DNA of 64,000 nt, taken from the NCBI RefSeq assembly GCF_021018805.1, contig NC_086248.1:100923739-100987738 (forward strand), given 5' to 3'. The notes beneath the pieces were generated by a model. That model was not told where the DNA came from and made no database searches. It saw nothing but the letters and a program-made list of their open reading frames with translations. Source of the DNA: Prinia subflava. Taxonomy: Eukaryota > Chordata > Aves > Passeriformes > Cisticolidae. This document shows, piece after piece, positions 49,193 through 61,230 of the stretch. The first letter of the stretch is position 1, and each line of letters begins with the position of its first letter. A program made the translations under genes and the position numbers.

Positions 49193-52100
49193 CTGGAAAG
49201 CTAGAGGAACCCAGTTTTTCCTATCAGAAAAACTATCCTTGTCCACTCCTGCCTGTAATCTGACAGTGCTGCAGGTGCTGTTCTCTGCTTGTGGGATAAT
49301 GACATGAGCATGATGTATTGAGAAGTTATGGACCTAATTGACTGAGCTTTTTACTCTGATGATATGGCTTATATTGAGGAGGGAGGAGGGTCCATCTGGA
49401 ATAATTTATTTCTTTATTCCTGCAGCCAAAGAGAAATATTCAGCAGTCACCTGACTACCTGGTATCAATTTCAGCATGAATACACACGAGGCACAGCCAT
49501 TAATGTTAAGGTGGTAATTCATGACTACTTGGGATGGGCAGGCTACCTATGTTTTTCTTCAGCATTTGAATTAACAGCCCTGTCTGCAATGTGTATCTTT
49601 TCAGGTAAAGATTTTCCATGTTCCTGCCTATGGTATTAATTTAATTTATTGAAAGTTTCCTGTTACGTCCCAGTTCAAATTTGTGCAGCATCAATATTCA
49701 TACAAATTTATAACAGCAGGTTCAAAATAAGAGTACACAGAATACATTAGCATTCCTCTTCCATCTTGCAGGCAAGAGAAATACATTAAGAAGCAGACCC
49801 AAAAGATTCACATAAAAGTACATCATTTTTGCCCACAAAACATTTGCTATTTTGTTGTTCCTAAAGAGACACATATTTAAAATTACATTTGCTGTAATTA
49901 GAAGAAGGTAAGACTGGGGCTTTGAGAACTCTTCCTCCATTATGGGAAGACACCCTTGCAGGTCAAATCTGCTGTTGACAAAGACAGGGGCTGACCTAAG
50001 AAGAGCTGATGCCTGCTGGGAAAACTGCATGAACCCATGGATGAGACCTGTCAACACTGATAAGGTCAGACAGATTACAGAGCTGATTTTGTCTATGGGT
50101 TTTTTGAAATTTTTTTGCTGGTTTGGGTTGGTTTTTTAACTCTCCTTGCATTTGGGAAGCTATTCTCATCAGAACAAGAGCAATTTTAGGCAACAATAAC
50201 TTCTAAAGAATCATTTTGTTTCCAAGGCAAATCAGCTTAGCATATTCCCAGTAATGTGGGCAACAGTCCCTGTACTGTCTTTGTAACAAATTTAGTATAA
50301 TCCTAAGGCATAGATTGGGAATGACACCAATCAAAGGTCAGAGCAACACCAGGTATTTCTAAAAGCTTCCTTAGCTACCCAAATCACAAATTGTTTTTCA
50401 ATTCATCTTGGAATTTCATTCTGGAAAAGCATTGCTCAAGCTGCTACCAGCACTGGTCTGTCTTACTAGATTAACTCAAAAATATCTGGAAGGACCTTCC
50501 CTGGTGGACATTATGCAGATGATCTTTTCTTTCTTTTTTTCCCTTACAAAAATCTACCTTCTTCATTCTGATGAGAACAGATAGTAATGCTCCATGAAAA
50601 CACCTAATGACCAGCTCCCGACATCAAGAATAATCCCTCAAAAAACAGATGTGTAACTCCTATGTTTTCCAGTTGAAAATGCAGTCCTAAAAACTTAGAA
50701 AGTAACTGGGAAGCCTGGCTGTATTAGACTGCTATCCTTGAGAAAAAAAGGTGAATTAAATGCAGTGTGGCATACACCTGATTAGGCAAGTGCACATGAC
50801 ATTGTACTAGTAATCATCCCCTGTCATCACTCAGAAGTGAGAACTATTATATTGTTATTATAGGATAAGTTTAGCACCCCAAATTTTTTTTGCTTTATAC
50901 AGCAGAATTTAGTAAACCAAGTACTCCTTCACATAAAAATGCATAAAACTCCTGCTAGATAAAGCATCGCCCCTACTGGTAAAATGCACACAGCTCTAGA
51001 ACCATCCCCGAGTACTGTAAAAAAGAGCACTGGCATTGCTAAGTAACGACCAGGAAAAGGGTGAGCTAAAAATGTAGAAATGAAGAGTATGTGCTGTGGA
51101 AAGCATTTGAAAGGAACGAGGACAGTCACCAGCAGGGAGCCAAAAGTGCCCTAATTTGCATGCTGTGGTACTCTCTGATCTGTAAATAAGAGCAATTTAA
51201 CCAGAATACTGCTACTGGCTGAATATTGTTTTACAGTGGCCCATAAGAACACAGGTTTCAGACTGTTTGTGCAGCTGCTGAGACCTCTGCTTACCCTGCA
51301 GAATACTTTGCTATCTAGGGGATTTCTTCTCAGGTGTGAGAAATACACACAGTTGACTCTCAGGCCACCAAAATATCAGAAATTCTGTCATTCATTATTT
51401 CAGCAGAAAAGTGTCTTAAATATGCAAGCCAAGGACACTTCACCTCTGCTGGGATCCAGTGGTTCTCTGGAGACAACCTCACAAGTACAGAAGCAAAAGA
51501 TTTGTTATTTTGACAACAGAGAAAGAAAATAAAACCAGGATTCACAGGCCTTGTCTTAAATAAGAAGACAAATCACAACACCTCCACAGAAAAGCCTCCA
51601 AGAATAGTGTGACCAGATGATCCAAATCTTTTGCATACGCAAAACCAGTAGCTATATGTGATGCTAACAGAAATTACCTTTTAGAAGTGCTGTCCAGCAT
51701 GACCAATGACTTTTTTTTCCTAAAGTCAAAATTGCTTCTAACTGTTCCTTAAAGTTTGGTAGAAAATGGACCCTTTTTTCCTTTCATATGCACACGGCTC
51801 CCCAGCCATTTCTCAACTCTCCTGCCCCTTAACCCCAGAAAACTGCTACAAAACCTGTCTCATCATCCTTCTTAAGGGCTGGTAATACCTACAAAAACAT
51901 CTCTTTATAAGTATTTCCTTATTTTCCTAGAGGGAAAGGATTACTTTGACTCTTCTTTAGCCATTTGTACCAACCCTACTATTCTGCACAGATTCAGATG
52001 CTGATTTTCTGCCACGGTTTTGTCTATGCAGCAGCTCCCTTGTCCATGTTCATTACTTTTCTTAGAACACTATATTCCAATTATATTTCAGTCAAATACA

Positions 52101-53234
52101 GTGACAGGAGAAATAGATCAATTTCTCCTCAAATGTTTCCATGCACTTTCAAAATGTAGATTAGCATAGATCTTGGAAAGTCTATATTTGTTTTATGCTT
52201 CATCTGGAATAATCACACATTACATCTTTGCATACGCTTTCATGCACATATATGAATGAAATAAATATAGACAGATACAAAAATAGTAAACTGCTTATGT
52301 TTTATTTCCTCCACTCTTCCTTTAATGTGAGAAATGCTTTTAACACATCAGTACTAGAAGAAGCTGTCTTTTGAGTGCAAACTCTTCCACTGCACCAGAA
52401 TTTGTATCACCCCTCCACTGGAAGACACAGAGGTTCACGAAAAATCACCCTATAAAAGTAACATTTAGGATCTTATTTCATACTGTTTTTTTCCTTAGCA
52501 AATTTCTGCTCCTCCCTTTCATTAATCACAAGCAATCTTTATGTTTATTCCTTCTCAGTGTATTCTCCAAAGGCTTCATGTTGTTCCCACAGATCTTTTC
52601 CTTTGATTGCATTTCTGTGTACCATACCACATTTAGGACTAATGCTCTTAATGAATCTCACTTTTTTCTTTTTCTTGGTTTCTACTCTCAGATCACTCAA
52701 CTTCAGCGGAAGGCAGACAGGCCAGCTTTTCTTTTACTGTTGGTCATTTTATCATTATCAGCAACACTTTTCTCTATTTCCCTGTCTCCAGCACACATCA
52801 TTTGATGAGCTCTGTTTCTGAATCATCATGAAGTAAATTGACATGTTCCACTATAATTTTCAAGGAAAGATGGCCTACATAGAAAATGACTGGTTTTAAA
52901 AATCATAATTCAGTTTACATAGTAGTTATTAACAGCAGCCTCCTTTCACCCTTACTTTTATTTTCAGGTTGCCACTTCCTAGCTTATGTGGTTATACCTC
53001 TGCTGAAAACACCTACAGTCAACAACAGTAAACAGTTCTCACAGTCTCTGGGCAGCTGAGGACTATTGATAGCCATATGATTAAAGAGAATAAGTTTGCT
53101 GAAGTCCATTTATAACACCAGGAATTTTTCTGTAAAAGCATGAACCTTTAAAAATCCATCACAACTGTCATGAGCTCATTCCTTCATATCTGGGTGAAGT
53201 AGGACAAGGGTGCATTTCTATAAACACACCATCC
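49193..53234. other. Non-coding stretch, no gene seen
   Basis: Unique AT-rich DNA. The longest frame (52371-52805, plus, 144 codons) lies in a pyrimidine-rich strand and is Phe/Leu/Ser-rich as that bias predicts. A T/G-rich low-complexity patch lies at 50096-50140. Confidence 0.6.
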
Positions 53235-53300
53235 AGGATTTTATGAAAGAGTAAATGAAAGGATTTTAATGTAAATCTAGGATTTTAATGAAAGAGTAAA
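53235..53300. repeat. Imperfect tandem duplication (AGGATTTTA units)
   Basis: AGGATTTTATGAAAGAGTAAA at about 53235 returns as AGGATTTTAATGAAAGAGTAAA at 53279, with a third partial AGGATTTTAATG at 53260. Confidence 0.75.
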
Positions 53301-53944
53301 ATAACGTGAAAGAGTTCTCAGAAAGTCCTCAAAATGACATAATTCTATATCCAAAATATTCCATGCTTTGATACGCATTCTGAAGCACATGGTGGGTCTT
53401 GAAAGATGAAGAATTAGGATTCAGCCACGGCAAAATGTTCTGGAAAATTAATGCAAATTATAATGTAAAAAATTATAAAAGATGGTAAGCTTGATGTATC
53501 AATCCTCTCTATTTTAAAATGAGCTCAAGTGAGAGTTGCACAAACATAAGGCTACAACTTCATGGCCACAAAGAAGGTGTCATTTCAAAAAGCTCTTCTC
53601 ATTCTTCAATGTATGGGAATCGCCCCTTGTTTAAATATTATGGTGCTGCTAATATTTACCAAGAACTGTAATTTCTGGAGTGCAAGTTCCAAAACAGTCT
53701 CTTCAAGTCTAAAATGTGCTGGAGACTGAATTCCTAGAAGCTTGCTTAGATGTCAGAATGTAGAAGGGAGAGCCTAATGTTACTGTTCCAATATCTTGTT
53801 CCAAATTTCCTCTAGTGACCTACAGAAAGCCTTGAGAATTCAAATTAAATTCCTGGTGATCCATAATTGAAAAGCACTATCAATACAGAGATTCTGCGTA
53901 TTTCAAAAAAAGAAAATGAGCTTGACCCTCCATCCTAGAAATGG

Positions 53945-53985
53945 AATGAATGACATTCAACCCGAAAATGAATGATATTCAGCCA
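53945..53985. repeat. 22-bp tandem duplication
   Basis: AATGAATGACATTCAACCC at 53945 and AATGAATGATATTCAGCCA at 53967. Confidence 0.75.
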
Positions 53986-54036
53986 GTTTCTGCACAATAA
54001 AGCAATAAATAGGATTACCACTGCACCTTGGGAAAT

Positions 54037-54108
54037 CATTTAGTGACAACTACAGAGAGGAAAATGTGATGGCATTTAGTGACAACTACAGAGAGGAAAA
54101 TGTGATGG
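54037..54108. repeat. Perfect 36-bp tandem duplication
   Basis: Two identical 36-bp units (54037-54072 and 54073-54108), each starting CATTTAGTGACAACTACAG and ending AATGTGATGG. Zero differences imply a recent event, gene conversion or an assembly error. Confidence 0.95.
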
Positions 54109-54240
54109 TGCTACAAGCTGACAACAATGAGGGTGCACCATGCATCCTGAAGGCAGGAAGGCCTCCCACTCTAATAAAAAATTCTTAAGTCCTTGTACAG
54201 AATCTGCAATAGCTCTCAGCAAATAAGAAAACAATACTCC

Positions 54241-54286
54241 AAATAAAAAAATAAAAAAATAGAAATTAAAAAAAAAATAAAAAAAC
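54241..54286. repeat. A-rich (AAATA)n-like tract
   Basis: Runs of 5-10 A broken by single T or one G. Confidence 0.85.
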
Positions 54287-57200
54287 CCTTTGAGAAGTGT
54301 ATAATAAAAAGAAGGTAGTCAATATCTCAGAAAAAGTGATTTTTATACTGCTCATGGCAACTACTGCAGTGACCTAAAAGGTCTTATTTTCTAGAAGGCA
54401 CAGAGAAGATCATTCAGCATTGTTCACTGTCTCATGAGAATAATATCTGCAATAAGAATATCTGCATAGGTTTCAGGGTAAAGACTATCATAAGCTTAAA
54501 TAATAAAAAGGTGGCATTTTATCTGATTTGAAAAATATTTAAAGATATTTTGACCTGTTTGAAAAACGGTTTTCTCCAAAACACATGATGTGTTTCCTGC
54601 TTTACGGTCACAGGCTCCCTAATAAATATCCTTATTTTATTAACTGGTTTAGATTATCCCGAAACAATAACATACACTTAGCATCCAGCATTTACAGTAT
54701 AACTAACTCTCTAAACTTTATTCTAACCACCACATTTTTAAAGCTGAGGTACAAAAGTGTGGCAAGTCTGTAGTTGGAAAAGCCAACTTGCTTTTAGGTC
54801 AAAACTGAGAACAAAATTAAATGGATGCATATTTTATAAAACAATATCTTGGTTGAGGTTTAACTACTTCTCTTGACCTTATAAAACTTTTGGTACATTG
54901 TTTTAAATATTTTGCATTATGCAGCACAACATCATAGCATTACCTCAAACAATTTCCTAATGGTACCATCAGGCAAAAAAAAGGGGCTTTTGTTCCCATA
55001 CAAAAGGTACCTGTTTTCTTTCTTGCAATGGAAAAAAATGTATACTGAATCACATTGACACATTCTTGACCCAACATGAAACTGATGTGATGCTAGACGA
55101 ACTTCAAGTCATAATTAGATATTATTTAATTTTATATAAGAAGCTGATTTAGTTTTAAAGGCTTAGCTTAGTAGGTAAACACAAATAAGACATTTTATTG
55201 AGTCAAAGTGTATAAGAGTAACAAAGCACGTGCTCTTATTGGTCTTGAACATCCATCATTTAAGCCAATGTCAGATCATCTATGTTACAGAGAAAATTTA
55301 ATTAGTGATTTTCTGCTTTGTGCTATGCCAGCTAGCAACCAAGAGGGATTTATGTACTATTTTTCAGAGGTGAGTTTTCAGTCTTTCACTATTTCTACTT
55401 GGAACAATTTAATGACTCAGCTAGACCTCCAAAACCCCTGCATGAACCTGCTAAAAATGACTGCTGTTTCTCAACAGATTTCTTTAAAGTGAATGTTCAT
55501 TCAAAATTAAATTAATTTGTTCACTTTTTCTATGAACATAGTCCCCAGCTTCCTGTTTCTGTGTTCACCTTTCTTGAACTCTCTGTTGGGTTTCAACCCT
55601 GTTGGTATCTCTTTCCTCAAAGATACATCCTTCAAAGTTTTTTTCATTTCCAAGCTTCCGATTCCTGTCCTCATTGACTCTCTGATTCCTTTCTTGGTCT
55701 CTCTTCTCAGAGATCAGTTTTGTGTTCCCAGTGCAGCACAGACATTGCCAATCTTGTTTTAAGCAGGATAATTCTCATAACCCTGTCTTGCCATAACGGC
55801 ACAGAGTTCCACTTAGGCTATTTTCTTCCTCTTCTCCCCACTTCTTGTTTATGCATTTGCCATATGCTGGAATTCTGATTTTTAAAAATTTCTTGTTGAA
55901 GCACAAACCAGCTGACACCATCAATGCTCTCATCTAGGTTTTTTTTAAACTCTCAGGGCTCCCTTCTACAAGCTGTCCACAAACCAGGTGATTAAGAGGA
56001 GAAGCAAAAGAAAATAAACAGTATATAAATCATAAAGATACTGCTGGTTTGGTTTTTTTCTATCAACTTATTTTTCTCTCGATTATAATTATTACCTCTG
56101 GAAAATTATATTCTTGTACAAGGAACTGTTTGCATTACAGGGGGGAAGCATTTAGTTCAGTGTAGTATAATTCAGGCACCAAAATAAAATTCCTGCTATG
56201 TTTTATGCACAGTTGCTTTCTGCAATACGACTGCTTCCTCCCTCCTTGCCAAAGAAAGTTAGGCACATTTTTTTGCTGTCAGATTAAACCCACATTTAAG
56301 GTTATTTGAAACAAAGCCTCAGGCTTCAGTCTTGCAGCTTGAGACCATTTCCATCTGTATTAATGAGCTCTATAATTGTACTATATAACATAGCTTTCAA
56401 ATCTATAAACCTTTTAAAATTATTTAAATCTGATTTTAAACTTACAGAAATACTTCATGGATTCTGTTTCCACTTGTCAGAGAAGACTTGAAGCTGAAAG
56501 TGTTTAAGCTGTATTTCTTACACATCAAAATAGTTTTAAAAATCAAATATTTGCATTCAAGCATTAACTTTTGTTTACCATGCAATTTTATCCATCACCT
56601 TCTTAAACTTACAACTAGGCCCACAGCAGGTCACTTCAGCTCAGACATGTTTATCAGAACGCACAGGTAAAACAGGATCAATTACAAGCAATGGTTGCTT
56701 TAGCTGGCCCCAAAATCAAAGCTCTTTATGACTCATTCCATGCTTCAAATGCAGAGGCAAAATGGTTGATCAAGATGTTTAGGTCTGAGAGATCATTTTA
56801 TTTTACGAAAACATGTCCTTGAGTTAGAGCATTTTTACCAAATTTACAACACTCATTATCTTCAAATAAGTGTTGTGATCTCAACATCCGAATTAGAGTG
56901 ACTTTCAAGAAGCTTGATTTCATACTAAAGAAGCCAGTAGCTCAGATCCATCGCTCCTTCTCTATTTCTGCAGACTACTTTAACTCTGGCTAAAACCTTA
57001 CAAAAATTCACTGAGAAGGAAAAAGTTGTGGGCAAAAAAACAAAGTTCCTACAGACTTAGACATTTTTTGCATCACTACTTGACATTTTATATTTCCTAG
57101 CAAAACCAGGAAAGTGCCAATTTCTGTTCCCAGCTACACTAATGAAAAATGGGAGAACTCCAACTGATTTCAGAAGAATATCCATGGATTTACATTGCCT

Positions 57201-57578
57201 GTGGAGCTCTTCCTTGGAAATTTTTCTACAATGTTTATTCCCAGTGGATTTTGGTAATCCGCAGGACATAAGATGGTGAAAACTTGGTGTACAACCGCCT
57301 GAGTGGTCAGCTCCTCTCTGAAATTACTGTCATACATATGCAAACATGGCAGTGTTCACCAGACTCTTCACTTTGAGAAGTTAATCTGATCTTATTCTGT
57401 TGTGATGAATTCTGACACAGCAGTCATGAGTTCTTGTTTTATCTACACATGCTTATTCCTTTGGCTTGGTCTGTTCTGACGTGTTCACATTGTAAACAGT
57501 GCTAGATTTTTATGTTTGTCTTTATTTTTTTATTAATCAAAAGGTATAGAAGTGGTTAATCTGTAAAAATTCAATAGT

Positions 57579-57611
57579 AAAAAAAAACAAAACAAAACAA
57601 AAACAAAACAA
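57579..57611. repeat. (AAAAC)n simple repeat
   Basis: A9 followed by AAAAC and AAAAAC units. Confidence 0.9.
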
Positions 57612-59640
57612 CACAGGCATAAGTGCACCTTAGGATTATCACCAAGAATGTGGTATCTTCCTCAAACACTTCAAAATCAAATTCAGTTTTGCTTGCTGTG
57701 TACAGCTGAAACTGTCTGGCAATTATGGGAAATGGATTTGTAGAGAATTCTCAAAGCCTGACAGAAGGTTCACATAGTATGTATCTGTATGCAAACTTTC
57801 AGATAAAAAATTATGACTGAGAAATACCATGGAATAGGACAGATATTGTTGAGAGAGGAAAGGAATGGGAAACAAGTTTCAAATGATGGCTTTGCAAATA
57901 AGACTAGATATTTTGGAAAAATAGAATTATGAAATATGCACTGCAGTAGGACCCACGAGGGGTAATTTTAGATGATTGGCTCTAAGGCACTAACAGCACT
58001 GTGTGGCAAAAGCTGATAGGTCAAGAAATGCTTATAATGTATTGTAATTAGGAAATAGTTTGCTTCTGATTGTGGTGGCATGAATTGTAACATCTGTATT
58101 GTCTCACCCTTCACATGAGACTGAAAATGGAATAAAAGTTTTTGAAACACCGCTCAATTCCCCATCTCTGAGTCAGAAAAGGATATAATCTTACAGGCAA
58201 TGATATAAAGAAAGGATTACTCCAAGAGGTTGTGAACCTTTACACCTAAATGAGTTAATATCCTTCAAATTCTCTTATCAAAACTATTTCCTAAAACCCA
58301 GAGTTCAAAAATACTGAATTGACAGTTGAGAAATATACAATTAAATTTTAACTAAATTAACAGATCTAATGATACATGCCCAAGATCAAAAATCTGTCTT
58401 GAAGTGAAGCCAGGTTTCCTTCCATTTCTCTAAGCTTGAGACCTTAATTCTCCATCTTCTTGCACCAACATTTTTGTGAGAAAGTGTTAGCAGTACATTT
58501 TCCAGATGCAAAAGCCTTTGAGAAATGCCCAGCACTAAGAGATTGCATTGAAAGCAGAGATCTCAAGGAAATATTTTTGATAGACTATACTGGAAGAGCA
58601 TAATTTCTTTGACCATGGCATTAAAGTTGTATATTTTTGCACTTCACTGGCATGCTGCAGTGCTGTTCTACAGCAAATGGCAGTCACCGGATTAAAATGT
58701 TTCTTTTTTTGTCTATTCAAAACTTCTTGGAATCTTTGATGGATGATACTGTACGAAAGCAGGAAAGTGAAACAAAAGTCATACTAAAATGCTATTTTTA
58801 TTTTTATTTTTTTTTAGATTATCTTTGCAGTGGACAAAGGATTTTTCATATTGTTCATTTTATATCTATTTTTTTTCTTTTTTCAAGAAAGTATCAGACA
58901 GTGAGTCACAGCCCTTAGGTTTATGTCTGTGCTTAAACCGAGGGAATACATAAGAGGAGCCCTGCTGTGCTGCCATCACAGTTCACTCCAGTTTTCTTCC
59001 CCAAAAACAGCAGCTCTGCCCCACCAAGACAGGAGGGAGATAGTGTGCTGTCTGGCCCCTGGCCATTGATATGACTCTGCCAAATGTACCACAACTCATT
59101 CTTCATCCACTCAGAGCTAACCAACATTCCACAGCTTTTCCTTTAGTAGTGCCCTCCAAATAAGAAGGACTGAGATTTTAGTATCCTTCTTTCTGTTCTG
59201 TGTCTTTGCCCAGCTTTGAGATGCTGGCTTTTCTCTTGACATTCAAGATTTCCAAACAATGCAAACATCAAAATTCTGTTCACAAAGCAAAGAAAGCATT
59301 TTTCAATTCCCCCCACTGGCCACTTTTCCCATGACACCAGCTCACCAAAAAGCCAATAAAATCCCAATCCACTGCTGGTATCCGTGGGTGTGTGAAGACA
59401 TTATTGCATCTACTCTTTGCTGCTAAAGCTTTGACTACCTTCATATACAAGGCACTTGTGCTGGGAGCTATTTGCACTTGTTCAGCATCCAAAAAGCCCA
59501 CTTCAGGCTGAGACTCACTGGCCGTGGCTCAGGTCAAGGAAGGGTTGGCCTGTGTAGACCAGAGAGAAATGTTTTCCTGCTTGTCGAAACACATACTAAG
59601 AAATACCTAAATATATGATGGAAGTAGGAGGCAGGAGTGT

Positions 59641-59673
59641 AAAAGAGAGAGAAAGAGAGAGAGAAAGAGAAAG
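59641..59673. repeat. (GA)n-rich purine tract
   Basis: GAGAGAAAGAGAGAGAG-type repeat, all purine on the plus strand. Confidence 0.9.
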
Positions 59674-60365
59674 GCTTACTGAGGACAGATCTTCCTGCAG
59701 TAGCAAAACTGGCCTTTCAGAATAGGAAAAACATCTGATGGCTGTTTCTGTTGTATTCTGAAAAAATAGGGCTTATTTTAAAAACAAACATGCTGAAATT
59801 TTACCAGAAGTGCTACCAGTTTGTCCACCTACACAAAATGTTCTTGCAGGGTCTTTAAATTCGACTAGTTGGTCAGGTTATTGGAGTCATGGTAGCAAAT
59901 TCAGCTCCTATTGGTATTACAGCTTACTTTCAACAGTATGAGATAGCAATAGACATATAAATTAATCAGTGTTTTTCCCAACAGCACAAAACGTAAGCTT
60001 ATAAAAACAAGACTACCAATATATAAGCATTGTTTGCTAAAGTCTTTGTCAAGCTTCTATCATTGTATTTACAAATCAGCACAAGTCTGCCCTGACCCTC
60101 AGTGTTTTCCTGTGCAGAAAGCTCAGCAGTTTGGCAGATCTCAGGCACAGATTCAATATGATGCTTTAGGGAACAAAATCTGCTATTCTTCAAAGTAATG
60201 GTGCTATATTAAATGTAAACAAATCAGATATGACCTGTAGAGGGTGCCATGGCAAGTTGTGTGTGAAAAGAGAAAATAATGATCAGTTGAGTTCTTAAAT
60301 ACTGAGTGAAAGCACACATTCCACCTTAAAGGTATGATTAAATTCACAGAAAGGTTTGTGGTGGG

Positions 60366-60446
60366 TTTTTTTTTTTTCTTCAACTGCTTTGGTCTCTTTC
60401 TTTACTAAGTCCAGATACAGGCTGGAAAAGAAAAAAAAAAAAAAAA
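60366..60446. repeat. T12 and A16 runs in inverted orientation
   Basis: Twelve T at 60366-60377 and sixteen A at 60431-60446, separated by 53 bp of ordinary sequence. They could pair as a weak A:T stem. Confidence 0.85.
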
Positions 60447-60880
60447 GAGCAAGTTATAAATAAAGAACTGACGTTAGGAGAGCTGATAAAATATGAATAC
60501 CATTCCAAGGAGCTTAATGTGTCATAGCTGCATAATAGAAGAGGGAGTGAAGTGCGTATGTGCCCCTGCTGCTTAACAGTAGGTTTGAAAGAGGCTGCAA
60601 AGGCAGCACAAGTGGAAAATTCCCTCGTTGGCTGCTTGCCAAGGCATCTATTCAGCTTATGAAACATATGATGTTTTATTTGATATCAAGTGTATGGATC
60701 GGGTTTTTTTGTGGTTTTCTAGACAGAAACAATTGGAGAAAAGAGTAGGACACTGGAACCCAGTATCTTCTGTCTTTCCCCCTTCCTCCTCCTACCCTGT
60801 CCTTTATTATTTTTAAACCTCTCATCAAATTGGCAAAAAGCTTTCTTCATACAACATAGCCAGCTGTATATTTGACGGGT

Positions 60881-61230
60881 AGCTTTAAAATGCATTTCTG
60901 TGATGATCTTCCCTGGTCTCAGAGGTGAGCCAGTAGCCTGGTAACCAGAGGCTGCTAAATACTGATACTTTGATTCAATGCAGCTCTGCTAAGCCCGCCA
61001 TCTTCCATCTCCCGGGGAATCACTGCATTAAATTTACATTAAAGACGGCTGTGTGACTGACCCAAGGGTCATATTAGCATTTTTACTCCGGTAAGTTGGT
61101 CAGCAGAACATTTCTGTACCATGGAAATTATTCCGGTACTCTATTGTTAGGAATTAAACATTTATAAGAAATTTTGTACTAGCATATTAGCAAGAATGAG
61201 CTGGTAAAAAGTACAATAAGGGCAGAGCAG
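60881..61230. promoter_or_regulatory. Possible conserved non-coding element
   Basis: About 350 bp of high-complexity sequence without microsatellites, with scattered retained CpGs (CCCGCC, CCCGGGG, GACGGC, TCCGG) against a CpG-poor background, and a consensus RFX X-box near the left end. This resembles conserved non-coding elements of vertebrate gene deserts by texture only; conservation cannot be read from one sequence. Confidence 0.25.
60933..60945. promoter_or_regulatory. RFX X-box motif
   Basis: GTAGCC-T-GGTAAC fits the published X-box pattern GTNRCC-N(0-3)-RGYAAC at every position. RFX factors bind such sites in ciliary, neuronal and immune genes. Single motif; occupancy unknown. Confidence 0.4.

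Larger units (their letters stand above)
54109..60880. other. Non-coding stretch, no gene seen
   Basis: Unique AT-rich DNA; open frames up to 95 codons, none recognisable. A further small repeat, AATATCTGCA at 54442 and 54457, continues the duplication cluster. Simple repeats are listed separately. Confidence 0.6.

Noticed and set aside
52371..52805. 144-codon open frame, plus strand
   Set aside because: Pyrimidine-rich strand giving Phe/Leu/Ser-rich translation; no homology recognised. A second frame over the same bases is also open.
60899..60965. C/D snoRNA-like boxes (GTGATGA and CTGA about 60 nt apart)
   Set aside because: The sequences outside the boxes do not pair into the required terminal stem, and the box motifs are short enough to be chance.
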